Below, in pieces: positions 1 to 8,130 of a stretch of DNA of 64,000 bases. Source of the DNA: Streptantibioticus parmotrematis (GTDB taxonomy: Bacteria > Actinomycetota > Actinomycetes > Streptomycetales > Streptomycetaceae); assembly GCF_019890615.1 (NCBI RefSeq), contig NZ_JAINVZ010000008.1, positions 222,109 through 286,108 on the forward strand, written 5' to 3'. Position 1 is the first letter of the stretch; every line of letters begins with the position of its first letter. Under the pieces are notes generated by a model. It did not search any database and was not told the DNA's origin. It worked only from the letters and a program-made list of their open reading frames with translations. The position numbers were made by a program, and so were the translations under genes.

Positions 1-856
1 CGTCCGCCTCGATCCGGCGCAGGCCGGTCGACGTGCCCACCCGGTCGGTGCCGTCCGCCGACTCCAGCGTGACGCCCACCTCGTACAGATACGGGTCGTC
101 GGGGTGCCACAGGCGCGGTTCCCGTACCGGCAGCCGAAGCGTGACGGTCCCTTCGGCGTCCTCCACCACGGCGGTGACCGGTGGCTCGCCGGGTGTCGTC
201 ACCGTCAGCCGCGAGCCCGTGGCGGACGGCCCGGCGACGGTGACGGCGACCGTGATGCCGTCGAGCGTGTCGTCGGGCGTCAGGGCGACCCGGGTCAGAT
301 GGGTGGCGGGCCGGGCCTCCAGCCACACTGGCTGCCAGATGCCGCTGGTGGGAGTGAACGCGCAGTCGTCGTAGTCGTCCCGCGGGATGCTGCGCTGCTT
401 GCCGTGGACGATCTCGCGCTTGTCGACCGGCGCCCACACGCGCACCAGCAACGACGCGGTGGCGCGGCCGCCGAGCGCCTCGGTGATGTCGAACTCGAAG
501 GGGATGTACCCGCCTTCGTGTGCGCCGACCGCGGTGCCGTCCACCCAGACCTCGGCCCGGTGGTGCACGGCGCCGAAGTGCAGCACGACGCGCTGTCCGT
601 GCCACTGCGCCGGGACCGTGATGGTGCGGTGGTACCAGCCGTGTTCCAGCCAGTGGGCGCCGACGCCGGACGCCTCGGTCTCCCAGGCGAACGGCACGGT
701 GATGTGGTCGGGCCACGTCCGGTCCGCGTCGGCCGGCTGCCGGGCGGTGGTCGTCCCGGCCGGGTCTCCGGCGAAATCCCACGTCCCGTTGAGGCTCAGC
801 CAGGTGTGCGAGCGGTCGAAATGGGGTCGGGGGTACTCGGAACGGAACACTGTCAC
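1..856 (-). CDS. Glycoside hydrolase family 2 enzyme, N-terminal part (runs off window)
   Basis: Partial gene: the reading frame stays open to base 1, so only the first ~285 residues are seen. GTG start at 856 is chosen because a GGAG ribosome site lies just upstream. The translation has the beta-sandwich sugar-binding features of GH2 enzymes: a start rich in TWxLSLNGTWDF-type residues, then WxxHGWYHRTITVP and VWVDGTAVGAHEGGYIPFEFDIT, followed by the next immunoglobulin-like domain. GH2 members are beta-galactosidases, beta-mannosidases or beta-glucuronidases; the catalytic TIM barrel is outside the window, so the substrate cannot be read. It lies 70 bp downstream of two sugar permeases and is probably the last visible gene of that transport operon, hydrolysing the imported oligosaccharide in the cytoplasm (no signal peptide seen). 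Confidence 0.85.
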   Translation of the reverse strand, partial: MTVFRSEYPRPHFDRSHTWLSLNGTWDFAGDPAGTTTARQPADADRTWPDHITVPFAWETEASGVGAHWLEHGWYHRTITVPAQWHGQRVVLHFGAVHHRAEVWVDGTAVGAHEGGYIPFEFDITEALGGRATASLLVRVWAPVDKREIVHGKQRSIPRDDYDDCAFTPTSGIWQPVWLEARPATHLTRVALTPDDTLDGITVAVTVAGPSATGSRLTVTTPGEPPVTAVVEDAEGTVTLRLPVREPRLWHPDDPYLYEVGVTLESADGTDRVGTSTGLRRIEAD

Positions 857-926
857 GTGGGTCTCCAAAGGGGTGATCGGTTCGGCCGGCGTGCGGTCCG
901 GGGCGGTGGACGTGGTGCGGTCCGGC

Positions 927-1841
927 TCAGCCGGTGGTGCTGCCCTGCAGGACGCCGCCGCGGAAGTACCGCTCCAGCAGCAGGAACAGGGCGATGAGCG
1001 GCAGGACGGTCACCAGACCTCCGGTGATGAGCACCGGGACGAGATCGGCCTGGGTGCCGGTCTCCGCCGCCTGGGAGAGCGTGGACAGGCCGACGGTGAG
1101 CGGGTAGAGGCTGCTGCGGCTGAAGATGACCAGCGGCAGGAAGTAGTTGTTCCAGACCGCGACGAGGGTGAGCAGCAGCACGGTGACGAGACCGGGGACC
1201 GTCAGGGGGAGGGCGATGCGCAGGAAGATCCGCAGTTCCCCGGCTCCGTCGATGCGCGCGGCCTCGATCAGGTCACGCGGCACCGAGGCGTCGATGTAGG
1301 TCCGCATCAGGTAGATGCCGACCGGGGAGACCACGCTCGGCAGGATCATGCCCCACACCGAGTTGACCAGGCCCACCTTCGCGTAGACGAGGAACAACGG
1401 CAACGACAGGGCGGTGATCGGCACCAGCAGGGTGGACATCACCAGGCGGAAGAGGGTGCCCGCGCCGCGGAACCGGTAGCGCGAGAAGCCGTAGCCGGCC
1501 ATCGCGGACAGGACGGTCGATCCCACGGCGGAGACGACGGCGTACAGCAGGGTGTTCCCCAGCCACTCCAGGTAGATCCCGGCGCCGCTGACGTCGTGGC
1601 CGAGCGCGGCGAGGTTCTGCCACAGCCGGAACGGCCGGGCGAACCAGAAGCCGGCCGTGCCGTAGACGTTCGCCTGCGTCTTGGTCGCGTTGATCGCCAG
1701 CCAGACGAGCGGCGCCAGGACGAACGCGGCGAACAGCGCGCTCACCGCGGTCAGCAGGCCCGTCGTGCCGCGGCGCAGCCCGTAGAGCCGGATCGGAACG
1801 CCGTCGGCCGGCCGGCGTGGCGTGCGCCGCCGGGGGCTCAC
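927..1841 (-). CDS. Carbohydrate ABC transporter permease (MalG type)
   Basis: Integral membrane subunit of a sugar ABC importer (CUT1 family). The 304-residue protein has about six hydrophobic segments and the cytoplasmic EAA loop (IEAARIDGAGELRIFLRIALPL) near residue 200 that docks the ATPase. Its ATG overlaps the stop of the upstream permease by four bases (ATGA), indicating translational coupling. No ATPase gene is present nearby; in Streptomyces many sugar importers share the MsiK ATPase encoded elsewhere. The charged N-terminus with several Arg residues precedes the first membrane segment. Substrate is unknown but should match the neighbouring GH2 and lectin-bearing glycosidase. Confidence 0.93.
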   Translation of the reverse strand: MSPRRRTPRRPADGVPIRLYGLRRGTTGLLTAVSALFAAFVLAPLVWLAINATKTQANVYGTAGFWFARPFRLWQNLAALGHDVSGAGIYLEWLGNTLLYAVVSAVGSTVLSAMAGYGFSRYRFRGAGTLFRLVMSTLLVPITALSLPLFLVYAKVGLVNSVWGMILPSVVSPVGIYLMRTYIDASVPRDLIEAARIDGAGELRIFLRIALPLTVPGLVTVLLLTLVAVWNNYFLPLVIFSRSSLYPLTVGLSTLSQAAETGTQADLVPVLITGGLVTVLPLIALFLLLERYFRGGVLQGSTTG

Positions 1842-2800
1842 CGGAACTCCCCGTTGCGTCGGCGCACCGCGAAGGCGGCGAGCGACAGCACCCCGATGAC
1901 CAGGGCGAGCACCACGGCCGCCGCGGCGCCGAGGTTGAAGTCGCTGGTGCCCACCGCGGTGTTGTAGACGTACAGCGTGGGCGTGAAGCCGAAGGAGACG
2001 GCCTGCGGCTGGAAGGCGGACATGATGGAGGGTTCGGTGAACAACTGCAACGCTCCGACGGTGTTGATGAAGGCCAGCATGGTGATCGTCGGAGCCACCA
2101 TGGGAAGTTTCATGCGCAAGATGACCGTGCGCAGTCCCGCGCCGTCCATGACCGCCGCCTCGATCACCTCACGGGGCACCGCCTTCAACGAGGTGTACAG
2201 GACGGTCATGTTGTAGCCGGTCCACTCCCACACGACGATGACCACGACGGTGGGCACGATCAGCCGCGAGGAGAAGAAGTCGACGTTTCCCAGACCGAGG
2301 TCCTTCAGCAGCTTGGGGAACGGTCCGAGACCGGGCAGCAGCAGGAAGGACCACATCACCGACGCGACGACTCCCGGCACCGCGAACGGCATGAAGAACA
2401 CGGTGCGGAAGAACCGGCCGAACCTCACGAGGCCCGTCTCGAAGATCACCGCGAAGAAGAAGGCGATGCCGATCGTCAACGGCACCTGGACGGCGGCGAA
2501 CAGCAGCACCCGCCACACACCGCTCCAGAACGCCCCGGAGTGCAGCACGGTGCGGTAGTTGGCGAGTCCCGAGAAGCGGGTGCCGCCCACCAGGAGGGTG
2601 CGGTGCAGGCTCTCCCAGACGGCGTACACCGTCGGCACGACCATGAACAACGCGAGGGCCAGCATGTGCGGGGCGATGAAGGCGCCTCCTGCCCACCGGT
2701 TGCGGCGCGAGGTGCCAGTTGGTCGGAACCGGCGCGATGGACTCCGTCCGGCCATGGGCGTCCGGAGGGCGGGCGCGCGGGGGATGGTGTTCTGGTTCAC
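1838..2800 (-). CDS. Carbohydrate ABC transporter permease (MalF type)
   Basis: Second membrane subunit of the sugar importer, 320 residues. Hydrophobic segments start near residue 40 (FIAPHMLALALFMVVPTVYAV, the usual first helix of CUT1 permeases). An EAA loop (VPREVIEAAVMDGAGLRTVILRMKLP) lies near residue 215. GTG at 2800 is used as start; a GAGGA element sits close to it, so a slightly later start is possible. It forms a heterodimeric pore with the next gene, with which it overlaps by four bases, and is 133 bp downstream of the binding protein gene. Confidence 0.92.
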   Translation of the reverse strand: MNQNTIPRAPALRTPMAGRSPSRRFRPTGTSRRNRWAGGAFIAPHMLALALFMVVPTVYAVWESLHRTLLVGGTRFSGLANYRTVLHSGAFWSGVWRVLLFAAVQVPLTIGIAFFFAVIFETGLVRFGRFFRTVFFMPFAVPGVVASVMWSFLLLPGLGPFPKLLKDLGLGNVDFFSSRLIVPTVVVIVVWEWTGYNMTVLYTSLKAVPREVIEAAVMDGAGLRTVILRMKLPMVAPTITMLAFINTVGALQLFTEPSIMSAFQPQAVSFGFTPTLYVYNTAVGTSDFNLGAAAAVVLALVIGVLSLAAFAVRRRNGEFR

Positions 2801-2933
2801 TTCCTCGTCCTGTTCGGGAGTCTGCCTGGCGGTGGCGTCCGGAAACCGGTCGCGGCGCCCGGGGGGCTGGACGTGGCGTCCGAGGGCCGGACGTGGTGTC
2901 CGGGGAAGGACGGCTCACGGGATCCGGCGGAGT

Positions 2934-4313
2934 TCAGTCCTCCGTGACCGTGAAGCCCTGGTCCCTGGCATAGGCGACCATCTGTTTCTGGAAGGCGGCG
3001 AAGGCCTGCGCCAGCGTGCCGGTGCCCTTGCTCACCGCGGCGAAGGTCGAGGTCCACTGGGTGAGTGCCGCGGTCATGATCGGCGGCCACTGCGCCGCGG
3101 TCATGTGCTGCGCGGCCTGCGCGAAGACCTCGTTGGGATGGGAACCGGCGGAGATCGGCAGCGTACCGCCGCGGAACGCGGGGGAGTCGAGCAGCGGCAG
3201 GTACCCGGGGAAGGCGCCGGCCACCTTGCCGCTGAGGATCTTCCACGCGTCGGCTGAAGCCCCGAACCACTTGACGAATTCGGCCGCCTGCCGGGCGTGC
3301 CGGGTGCCCTTGACCACCGCGAGGGCGGAGCCGCCCCAGTTGCCGGACTGCTCCTGCCCGGCCTCGGCCTGCGGCATCGGCGCGGCCCGCCAGTCCCCGA
3401 CGGTCTTGGTGATGCTCTGCTGCATCCCCACCGGTCCCCAGGCCGGGCTGAGGCGCGCGACGGTCGCGCCGGTGTCGAGATCGCTCCACTGCGCGGGGGA
3501 GAAGTCGGTGGCGGTGGTGACCTCGTGGGCGTCGATCAGCTTCTGCCAGTACGCGGCGAACGCCATCTGCCGCTTCCCGGTGAAGTCGACACCGAGGGTG
3601 TCACCGCCGTCGTAGTGGAACGGGAACGCGCCGTCCTGCTGCATCAGGGCGAGGACGTCCTGCGGGCTCTCCGCGTCGAAGTTGGTCAGCGCGGCCTTCG
3701 GGTCCTCGGTGTGCAACGTCGCGGCCGCGGCGGCGAACTGCGACCAGGTGGCCGGCACCGGGATGTGGTGGGCGGTCAGTTCCCGGGAGTTGTAGTACAG
3801 CGCCAGCGGTCCGAGGTCCACCGGCATGGCGTACTGCGCCGCTCCCCGGGTGACCTGCGCCCAGGCGGCCGGAGCGATCCGGTCGCGGACCGATCCCACA
3901 CCGTAGGGCGCCAGGTCCACCAGACTGTGGGTGATCTCGAAGGAGGGGAGTTCGAAGTACTCGATGGTCGCCACGTCGGGCGCGCCGCTGCCCGCCTTGA
4001 GCGCGTTGTTGAGTTTGACGTACTCGGCGGTGGTGGCCCCGGCGTTCTCCAGCTGGACGCAGATGTCCGGGTGCGTGCGGTTGAACTCCTCGACGGCCAG
4101 GTCGTAGCCCGCCGGCCACCCCCAGAAGGTCAGCCGGGTGGCCCCGGCGCCGCAGGAGGCGGTCGTCGTCGAGCCGTCGTCGGTGGCGCCGCACGCGGCG
4201 AGCAGGGCCATGGCGAGGAGCGCCGCGCCCAGCGCGATCAGCCGTCGCGGCCCCCTCGGCCGTCCTGGCCGCGTCGGGGCGCCGGGAGGCCCGGCGGTGT
4301 GACCTTGAGACAT
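2934..4313 (-). CDS. Extracellular sugar-binding lipoprotein of ABC transporter
   Basis: Solute-binding protein (family 1, UgpB/MalE type) of 459 residues that captures the sugar outside the membrane and delivers it to the two permeases downstream. The start at 4313 was chosen because it gives a proper lipoprotein signal: Arg-rich n-region, hydrophobic core, and lipobox LAAC with Cys at residue 41. The mature part begins with the family pattern TRLTFWGWPAGYDLAVEEFNRTHP. A longer frame upstream exists but would bury the signal peptide. The gene lies after the terminator of the upstream glycosidase gene, so it may have its own promoter in the 180-bp gap. Confidence 0.93.
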   Translation of the reverse strand: MSQGHTAGPPGAPTRPGRPRGPRRLIALGAALLAMALLAACGATDDGSTTTASCGAGATRLTFWGWPAGYDLAVEEFNRTHPDICVQLENAGATTAEYVKLNNALKAGSGAPDVATIEYFELPSFEITHSLVDLAPYGVGSVRDRIAPAAWAQVTRGAAQYAMPVDLGPLALYYNSRELTAHHIPVPATWSQFAAAAATLHTEDPKAALTNFDAESPQDVLALMQQDGAFPFHYDGGDTLGVDFTGKRQMAFAAYWQKLIDAHEVTTATDFSPAQWSDLDTGATVARLSPAWGPVGMQQSITKTVGDWRAAPMPQAEAGQEQSGNWGGSALAVVKGTRHARQAAEFVKWFGASADAWKILSGKVAGAFPGYLPLLDSPAFRGGTLPISAGSHPNEVFAQAAQHMTAAQWPPIMTAALTQWTSTFAAVSKGTGTLAQAFAAFQKQMVAYARDQGFTVTED

Positions 4314-4450
4314 TGCGATGTCACCTCGGAAGTGTGGTGCGCTTGCCAGGGAGGCCGGAAGGGGCCGCGGATCGCCGGGAGGGCTCCGGACCGGCCGCCC
4401 GCGGCTCAGGCAACGGACGCCTCGGCCCTCACCGCGCGGCCCGGCCGGTC

Positions 4451-4485
4451 GCCCGCCCGGACGGCGCGATGCCGTCCGGGCGGGC
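4451..4485 (-). terminator. Strong hairpin terminator behind the propeller glycosidase gene
   Basis: Perfect 15-bp GC-rich inverted repeat (4451-4465 with 4471-4485) around a 5-base loop, starting 10 bases past the stop codon at 4495. Streptomyces terminators commonly lack a U tract, as here. Confidence 0.8.
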
Positions 4486-4494
4486 GTCGTGCGG

Positions 4495-6198
4495 TCAGGC
4501 GATGTTCCACTGCTGGGTGAACAGCCCGTTGCAGTCGTAGATCTGGAGCTGCGTGCCGTCCCCGGTCTGTGCCTGGGGGTCGTCGAGGCAGCGGCCGGAC
4601 TGCGGGTTGAGCAGTGAGCCGTTCGACTGCGGGACCCACTGTTGTCCGCCCGAGCCGTCGCAGGTGCGCAGTTCGACCTTGGTGAAGTTCGCCGTGCCAT
4701 TGCCGACGACGTTCAGGCACTTGCCGAAGGACCTGACGGTGTGGTCGGAGTCGATGGACCACTGCTGTCCGGGCACCCCGTTGCAGGTCCACAGCTGAAC
4801 GGCGTTGCCGTCGCCGGCGGTGTTGGTGTTGACGTCCACGCACTTGCCGGTGGTGCCGGGGCCGGTGATCGGACCGGTCGCCCCCGGGTTCACATCCGTG
4901 CCGAACTGCACCTCGCACTTGCCGTTGCCCAGATGCGTGCCGGCCATGTACAGCAGGGACGTACCGTCGGCGGAGGGCAGGATCGGCGAACTGTAACCGG
5001 GGCAGGAGGTCTCGCCGCTGTCGTAGCCGCCGGTGGGGTTCACCACGACGGGGGCGGTGGTCTCCGTCCAACTCCCTGAACCGAGGTTGGTGTTGGCGAA
5101 CAGCACGCTGCCCGATTCCTTCTGCACGGTGATGGAGCCGTCGTTGCCGGACACTACGCGCTGGCCCGACAGCAGCAGGGTGCCGTTGGCGCCGCCCGCC
5201 GGGCTCCAGGCGAGTTGCGGGGTGTGCAGGAGATGCCGGCCGTCACTGGTCTGGGCGAGGGTGCCGAGCCCGGAGACCGGTGACCAGTTGAGCCCGTCCG
5301 GCGAGGTCTTGACGTACACCGAGCAGGCGGTGTCCGGGTCGTAGCCGGCCTTGCAGTCCTCGTAGGCCATCGCGTACTGGCCGTTCGGCAGCTTGACCAC
5401 GCTCGCCATGCCGGGGCGTTGGACGCCGTCCTGCACGGCGACGTCGTACACCTCACTGCTCCAGGTGGCTCCGCCGTCGGTGCTGGTGACGTGTGCGAGA
5501 ACCTGCGGATAGCGGTTGGTGGAGGGGCGTTCGTCGGAGAAGTAGCAGACCAGGCTGCCGTCGCCCGCCACCGTGAACTCCGGCTCCCAGATGCCGTGGC
5601 CCTGGGTGTTCGCCATACCGGACTCCGACGTGCAGGAGCTGCGGTAGTTCCAGGTGACGCCGTGGTCGGTGCTGTAGAAGACCTCGACCGCCTGCTGCGT
5701 GTATTCGTTCCGGTTCCACGCCGTGCCCGCCGCCAGCAGGGTACCGGCCGGCAACGAGCCTTCCGCCTGCGGGAGTTCGTAGAGCGTCGGTCCGTCGAGG
5801 TCCCAGCCGTGCACGGTGTCGGTGACGGTGCCGATGGGGGAGGAGGACCAGGTCGTTCCGCCGTCGGTGGACCGGTAGACAGGGAAACTCGCCTTGTTGG
5901 AGCCGACCCCGGAGTGGGAGAAGGTCGCGAGGAGTTGTCCGTTGGCCGACCCGCTGTGTGCGAGGCGGATGACCCGCGGGTAGCTGGCGTCCTCGTTCGG
6001 GTTGGCCGTGGTGTTCGGCGAGTACAGCACGCCCGTCGTGGGCGCGGCGGCGGCGGTCTGGGCGCCGGTGGTGAAGCCGGCGACCACCATCGCCAGCGAG
6101 GCGGCGAACGCACCGGCCGCGGTGGCGAGCCGCCGGACCGAGCCGTGCCGTCGCGGCCCGCCGGGTACCTGCCCGGACCTGGGTGTTCTCCTGGGCAT
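4495..6198 (-). CDS. Secreted sialidase-superfamily (BNR/GH93-like) glycosidase with ricin-type lectin domain
   Basis: A 567-residue secreted carbohydrate-active protein. ATG at 6198 is preceded by AAGGAG and gives a long signal peptide with a twin-Arg-like n-region and cleavage near AAAAP (about residue 53). Residues ~55-430 form a beta-propeller: Asp-box repeats STDGGTTW (110-117), STDHGVTW and STDGGATW are visible. GIWEPEF and VQRPGMASVVKLPNGQY are reminiscent of GH93 exo-arabinanases and related sialidase folds. Residues ~446-567 are a CBM13/ricin B beta-trefoil with three QxW repeats (QQWSI, QQWVP, QQWNI) and GKCLNV-type motifs. It probably releases oligosaccharide that the downstream ABC system imports. 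Exact specificity cannot be assigned; a true sialidase is possible but the canonical FRIP motif is replaced by YPRVIRL. Confidence 0.87.
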   Translation of the reverse strand: MPRRTPRSGQVPGGPRRHGSVRRLATAAGAFAASLAMVVAGFTTGAQTAAAAPTTGVLYSPNTTANPNEDASYPRVIRLAHSGSANGQLLATFSHSGVGSNKASFPVYRSTDGGTTWSSSPIGTVTDTVHGWDLDGPTLYELPQAEGSLPAGTLLAAGTAWNRNEYTQQAVEVFYSTDHGVTWNYRSSCTSESGMANTQGHGIWEPEFTVAGDGSLVCYFSDERPSTNRYPQVLAHVTSTDGGATWSSEVYDVAVQDGVQRPGMASVVKLPNGQYAMAYEDCKAGYDPDTACSVYVKTSPDGLNWSPVSGLGTLAQTSDGRHLLHTPQLAWSPAGGANGTLLLSGQRVVSGNDGSITVQKESGSVLFANTNLGSGSWTETTAPVVVNPTGGYDSGETSCPGYSSPILPSADGTSLLYMAGTHLGNGKCEVQFGTDVNPGATGPITGPGTTGKCVDVNTNTAGDGNAVQLWTCNGVPGQQWSIDSDHTVRSFGKCLNVVGNGTANFTKVELRTCDGSGGQQWVPQSNGSLLNPQSGRCLDDPQAQTGDGTQLQIYDCNGLFTQQWNIA

Positions 6199-6239
6199 CA
6201 GGGGCTCCTTCGGAGGAAGAGAGATGCGGAGAGACGGTT

Positions 6240-6251
6240 TGCAACGTTGCA
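6240..6251. promoter_or_regulatory. LacI-family operator, proximal copy
   Basis: Perfect 12-bp palindrome TGCAACGTTGCA, 42 bp upstream of the glycosidase start codon. The CpG-centred palindrome is the usual form of LacI/GalR-family sites in actinomycete sugar operons. The regulator is not in the window. Confidence 0.75.
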
Positions 6252-6275
6252 GAGGCGAATCGGGGGCCGGACCTC

Positions 6276-6287
6276 TGCAACGTTGCA
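6276..6287. promoter_or_regulatory. LacI-family operator, distal copy
   Basis: Second perfect TGCAACGTTGCA palindrome. Its centre is 36 bp from the first copy, so the promoter is expected between or under the two sites. Confidence 0.75.
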
Positions 6288-6475
6288 AGATTTCGTGCAG
6301 GCTACTCCCTCGTTACCTCTTCAACAACCGTTGTGTTCGCCCCGGCCGGTTTTTCGGGCTTCGGGGGGTGTCGGGAGGGGGTCCTGCCGGCCGGGGAGGT
6401 CGGCGTCACTGTGGGTTGCCGGGCCCGCGTCTGCTGCGCGGTCAGCGCTGGGACGTCGGCACCGCACGAAGGCGA

Positions 6476-6552
6476 GCCGGCATCCTGCTGCCCTCCGGGA
6501 TCTCACGGATGCGTGGGGCCCGTGAGGTGCCGGAGGACAGCAGGATGCCGGC
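6476..6552. repeat. Long near-perfect inverted repeat (33-bp stem, 11-base loop)
   Basis: Arms 6476-6508 and 6520-6552 pair with only three mismatches in 33 positions. It lies in the noncoding stretch 6199-6793, downstream of a small secreted-protein gene and upstream of the LacI-controlled promoter. It could be a very strong terminator insulating the two minus-strand transcription units, or a remnant of a small mobile element. No U tract or target-site duplication was recognised. The rest of the stretch contains the short signal-peptide frame listed separately and nothing else I can support. Confidence 0.7.
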
Positions 6553-6633
6553 AGGGGAGCAGCAGGACGCGGCGCGGTCAGCGTTGCGGCGATGGCGATG
6601 TCGGCGACGGATCCGGTGGCGAGGGATCCCGCC

Positions 6634-6726
6634 TCACGCGGCGGTCGCGGTCGCAGGTACCGCGAGGACGAATACGGCAAGAGCTGCGCTGACGGCAAGG
6701 GCCTTCATGGTGCGGACCGGATTCAT
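6634..6726 (-). pseudogene. Signal-peptide-only reading frame, probable remnant of a secreted protein gene
   Basis: A 30-codon frame with a good ribosome site (GGAGCCGGAG) encodes a classic Sec signal (MKALAVSAALAVFVLAV followed by PATATAA) and then stops immediately after the expected cleavage site. In the +1 frame the following codons read EAGSLATGSVADIAIAATL, which could be the shifted start of a mature chain. It sits next to another short secreted-protein gene (6794-7192). A degraded paralogue or a frameshifted gene fits better than a functional peptide, but a true small peptide cannot be excluded. Confidence 0.4.
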
Positions 6727-6793
6727 CGGACTCCGGCTCCTTAGTGACAAGTGATGGCCTGTCGCAGTCTCCATGACTCAGCTCGGTATGGCG

Positions 6794-7192
6794 TCAGTTG
6801 TAGGACACCGGGTTGGTGCCGTATTCGACTCCGTTGGTTGAGAACAGCGCCGCAAGCGACACTTTGTAGCTGGATTGGATCGCGTACGACTGACAGGTGC
6901 CGGCGTTCAGGCTTACGACGGGGTTCGAGCCTGCGTCCCAGTTTCCTGGGATGGTCTTCAGGTCGGCGTTGGAACCGGACCCGAAGTCGAAGACCCGCAG
7001 CCTGAACGAGTTCCAGTTCGACTGCTGGTTGCAGATGGTCACCACCCGGTAGCCTGGGTTGTTGTACAGATCCAACTCGACGTGGTCCGCGGTGTAGCTG
7101 TCCGACGCCGCGTCGGCGGTGCCGGCGGTGCCGACCGTACCGGCCAAGGCGAGCGTCCCGCTCACGGCCAACAGCACAAGAGCCTTCTTCAT
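6794..7192 (-). CDS. Small secreted protein of unknown function
   Basis: Encodes 132 residues starting at ATG 7192, behind AGGAGG/GGAG. The N-terminus is a signal peptide (MKKALVLLAVSGTLALAGTV, cleavage near TADAAS at about residue 30). The mature ~100 residues contain two Cys (VVTICNQQSN and NAGTCQSYA) that may form one disulfide, and many Asn, Ser and aromatic residues as in small actinomycete exported beta proteins. I do not recognise the family. It is transcribed alone, followed downstream by the signal-peptide remnant and the long hairpin. Confidence 0.7.
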   Translation of the reverse strand: MKKALVLLAVSGTLALAGTVGTAGTADAASDSYTADHVELDLYNNPGYRVVTICNQQSNWNSFRLRVFDFGSGSNADLKTIPGNWDAGSNPVVSLNAGTCQSYAIQSSYKVSLAALFSTNGVEYGTNPVSYN

Positions 7193-7625
7193 CTCCGACC
7201 TCCTGGTCCACACTTGGGAGATGCCCCTTTGGCTCTTCCCCCTGTTGCCGCTTGGCCCAGATGCGGGCGAAGCGGCGGGACCAGACTGCCCCCGAGGCCC
7301 GTGTGGAGTCCCGTTCCCCACACAAACCCACACGGTCCACTCCTGGACTCTCGCTGTGAAGAACACAGTGGTGTGGGGCGGGGCGTAGTGGCCGAGCAGC
7401 GGTGCGTGATGTCGGATCGGAACGGCGCTGCCGATCGGCCGAGTTCATCGGCTTACTCAGTGACCTGCCCGGGCAGGCGGCCCCGCCGTCCTGCCGCACT
7501 TCGCTCCAACGCGTCGCCGCAGGATGCGGATCACGGTATCGGCCGAGCCTTGACCGATGTTGTCGCGGGGAGCAGACGGACGTCCTTCGGCTCGGGACGG
7601 GTCCGGCTTTCGCGCGCAACTGTGG
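7193..7625. other. Noncoding stretch
   Basis: About 430 bp between the small secreted-protein gene and the end of the truncated stress-protein gene. It should carry the promoter of the former. No gene, repeat or recognisable operator was seen. Confidence 0.5.
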
Positions 7626-8072
7626 TCAGGCCGTGCCTACCGGGGCCGCTACGAGGTCGCCTTGGTGGTCGACCTCGGTGGCGGCTGTCCGGTCGCGCAT
7701 CAGGACGGCGTCGGCCTGGGCCGACGATGGGGTGTGACGCAGCACCAGGTACCTTCCTTCCGCCAGGTGGCGGCTGTACTTGGGCACGTGTCGCTTGCTG
7801 ATGAAACGCCCGAGCGCGGCGCCGATCCCACCGCCGCCGACAGCGCCCTCGGCCGCCGCTACCGCCCCCGCGGCCAAGGGGCCGAGCACCAACAGCGGCC
7901 CCACACCAGGGATGAACAACAGGGCGGTCCCCGTCGGCACCCCGAACAGACCGCCGACCCACGCGCCGGTCCTGGCACCGGACTTGGCCACATCACCGGT
8001 GGTGACGAAGCCGTGGACCCTGGTCTCGCTGTGCAGATCCTGACCGATGATCGAGATCTGTTCAGCGGGCAC
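7626..8072 (-). CDS. General-stress-protein-like membrane-associated protein, apparently 5'-truncated
   Basis: The 148-residue frame matches the second part of an actinobacterial family related to general stress protein 17M. It has a VPAEQISIIGQDL start, then a Gly/Ala-rich hydrophobic hairpin (GGLFGVPTGTALLFIPGVGP and LGPLAAGAVAAAEG), and a C-terminal HLAEGRYLVL segment. From memory of the family, about 25 residues normally precede VPAEQ (a strand-helix ending in LLDSG). Here LLDSG is present in frame upstream of GTG 8072, but no start codon or ribosome site follows from it. A +1 frame upstream reads GTVVESA, as if a frameshift or junction lies around 8080-8095. The gene abuts the methyltransferase end (8131). 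It may be non-functional. Confidence 0.6.
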   Translation of the reverse strand: MPAEQISIIGQDLHSETRVHGFVTTGDVAKSGARTGAWVGGLFGVPTGTALLFIPGVGPLLVLGPLAAGAVAAAEGAVGGGGIGAALGRFISKRHVPKYSRHLAEGRYLVLRHTPSSAQADAVLMRDRTAATEVDHQGDLVAAPVGTA

Positions 8073-8130
8073 CCCACTGTCCAGCAGCTGACTCGACCAC
8101 GGTGCCGGGAAGCCCCGCGGCCATGGTTCC

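Noticed and set aside
2934..4700. 588-residue version of the sugar-binding protein starting at 4700
   Set aside because: It would place ~130 Arg/Pro-rich residues before a perfect lipoprotein signal and would run through the terminator and the end of the upstream gene.
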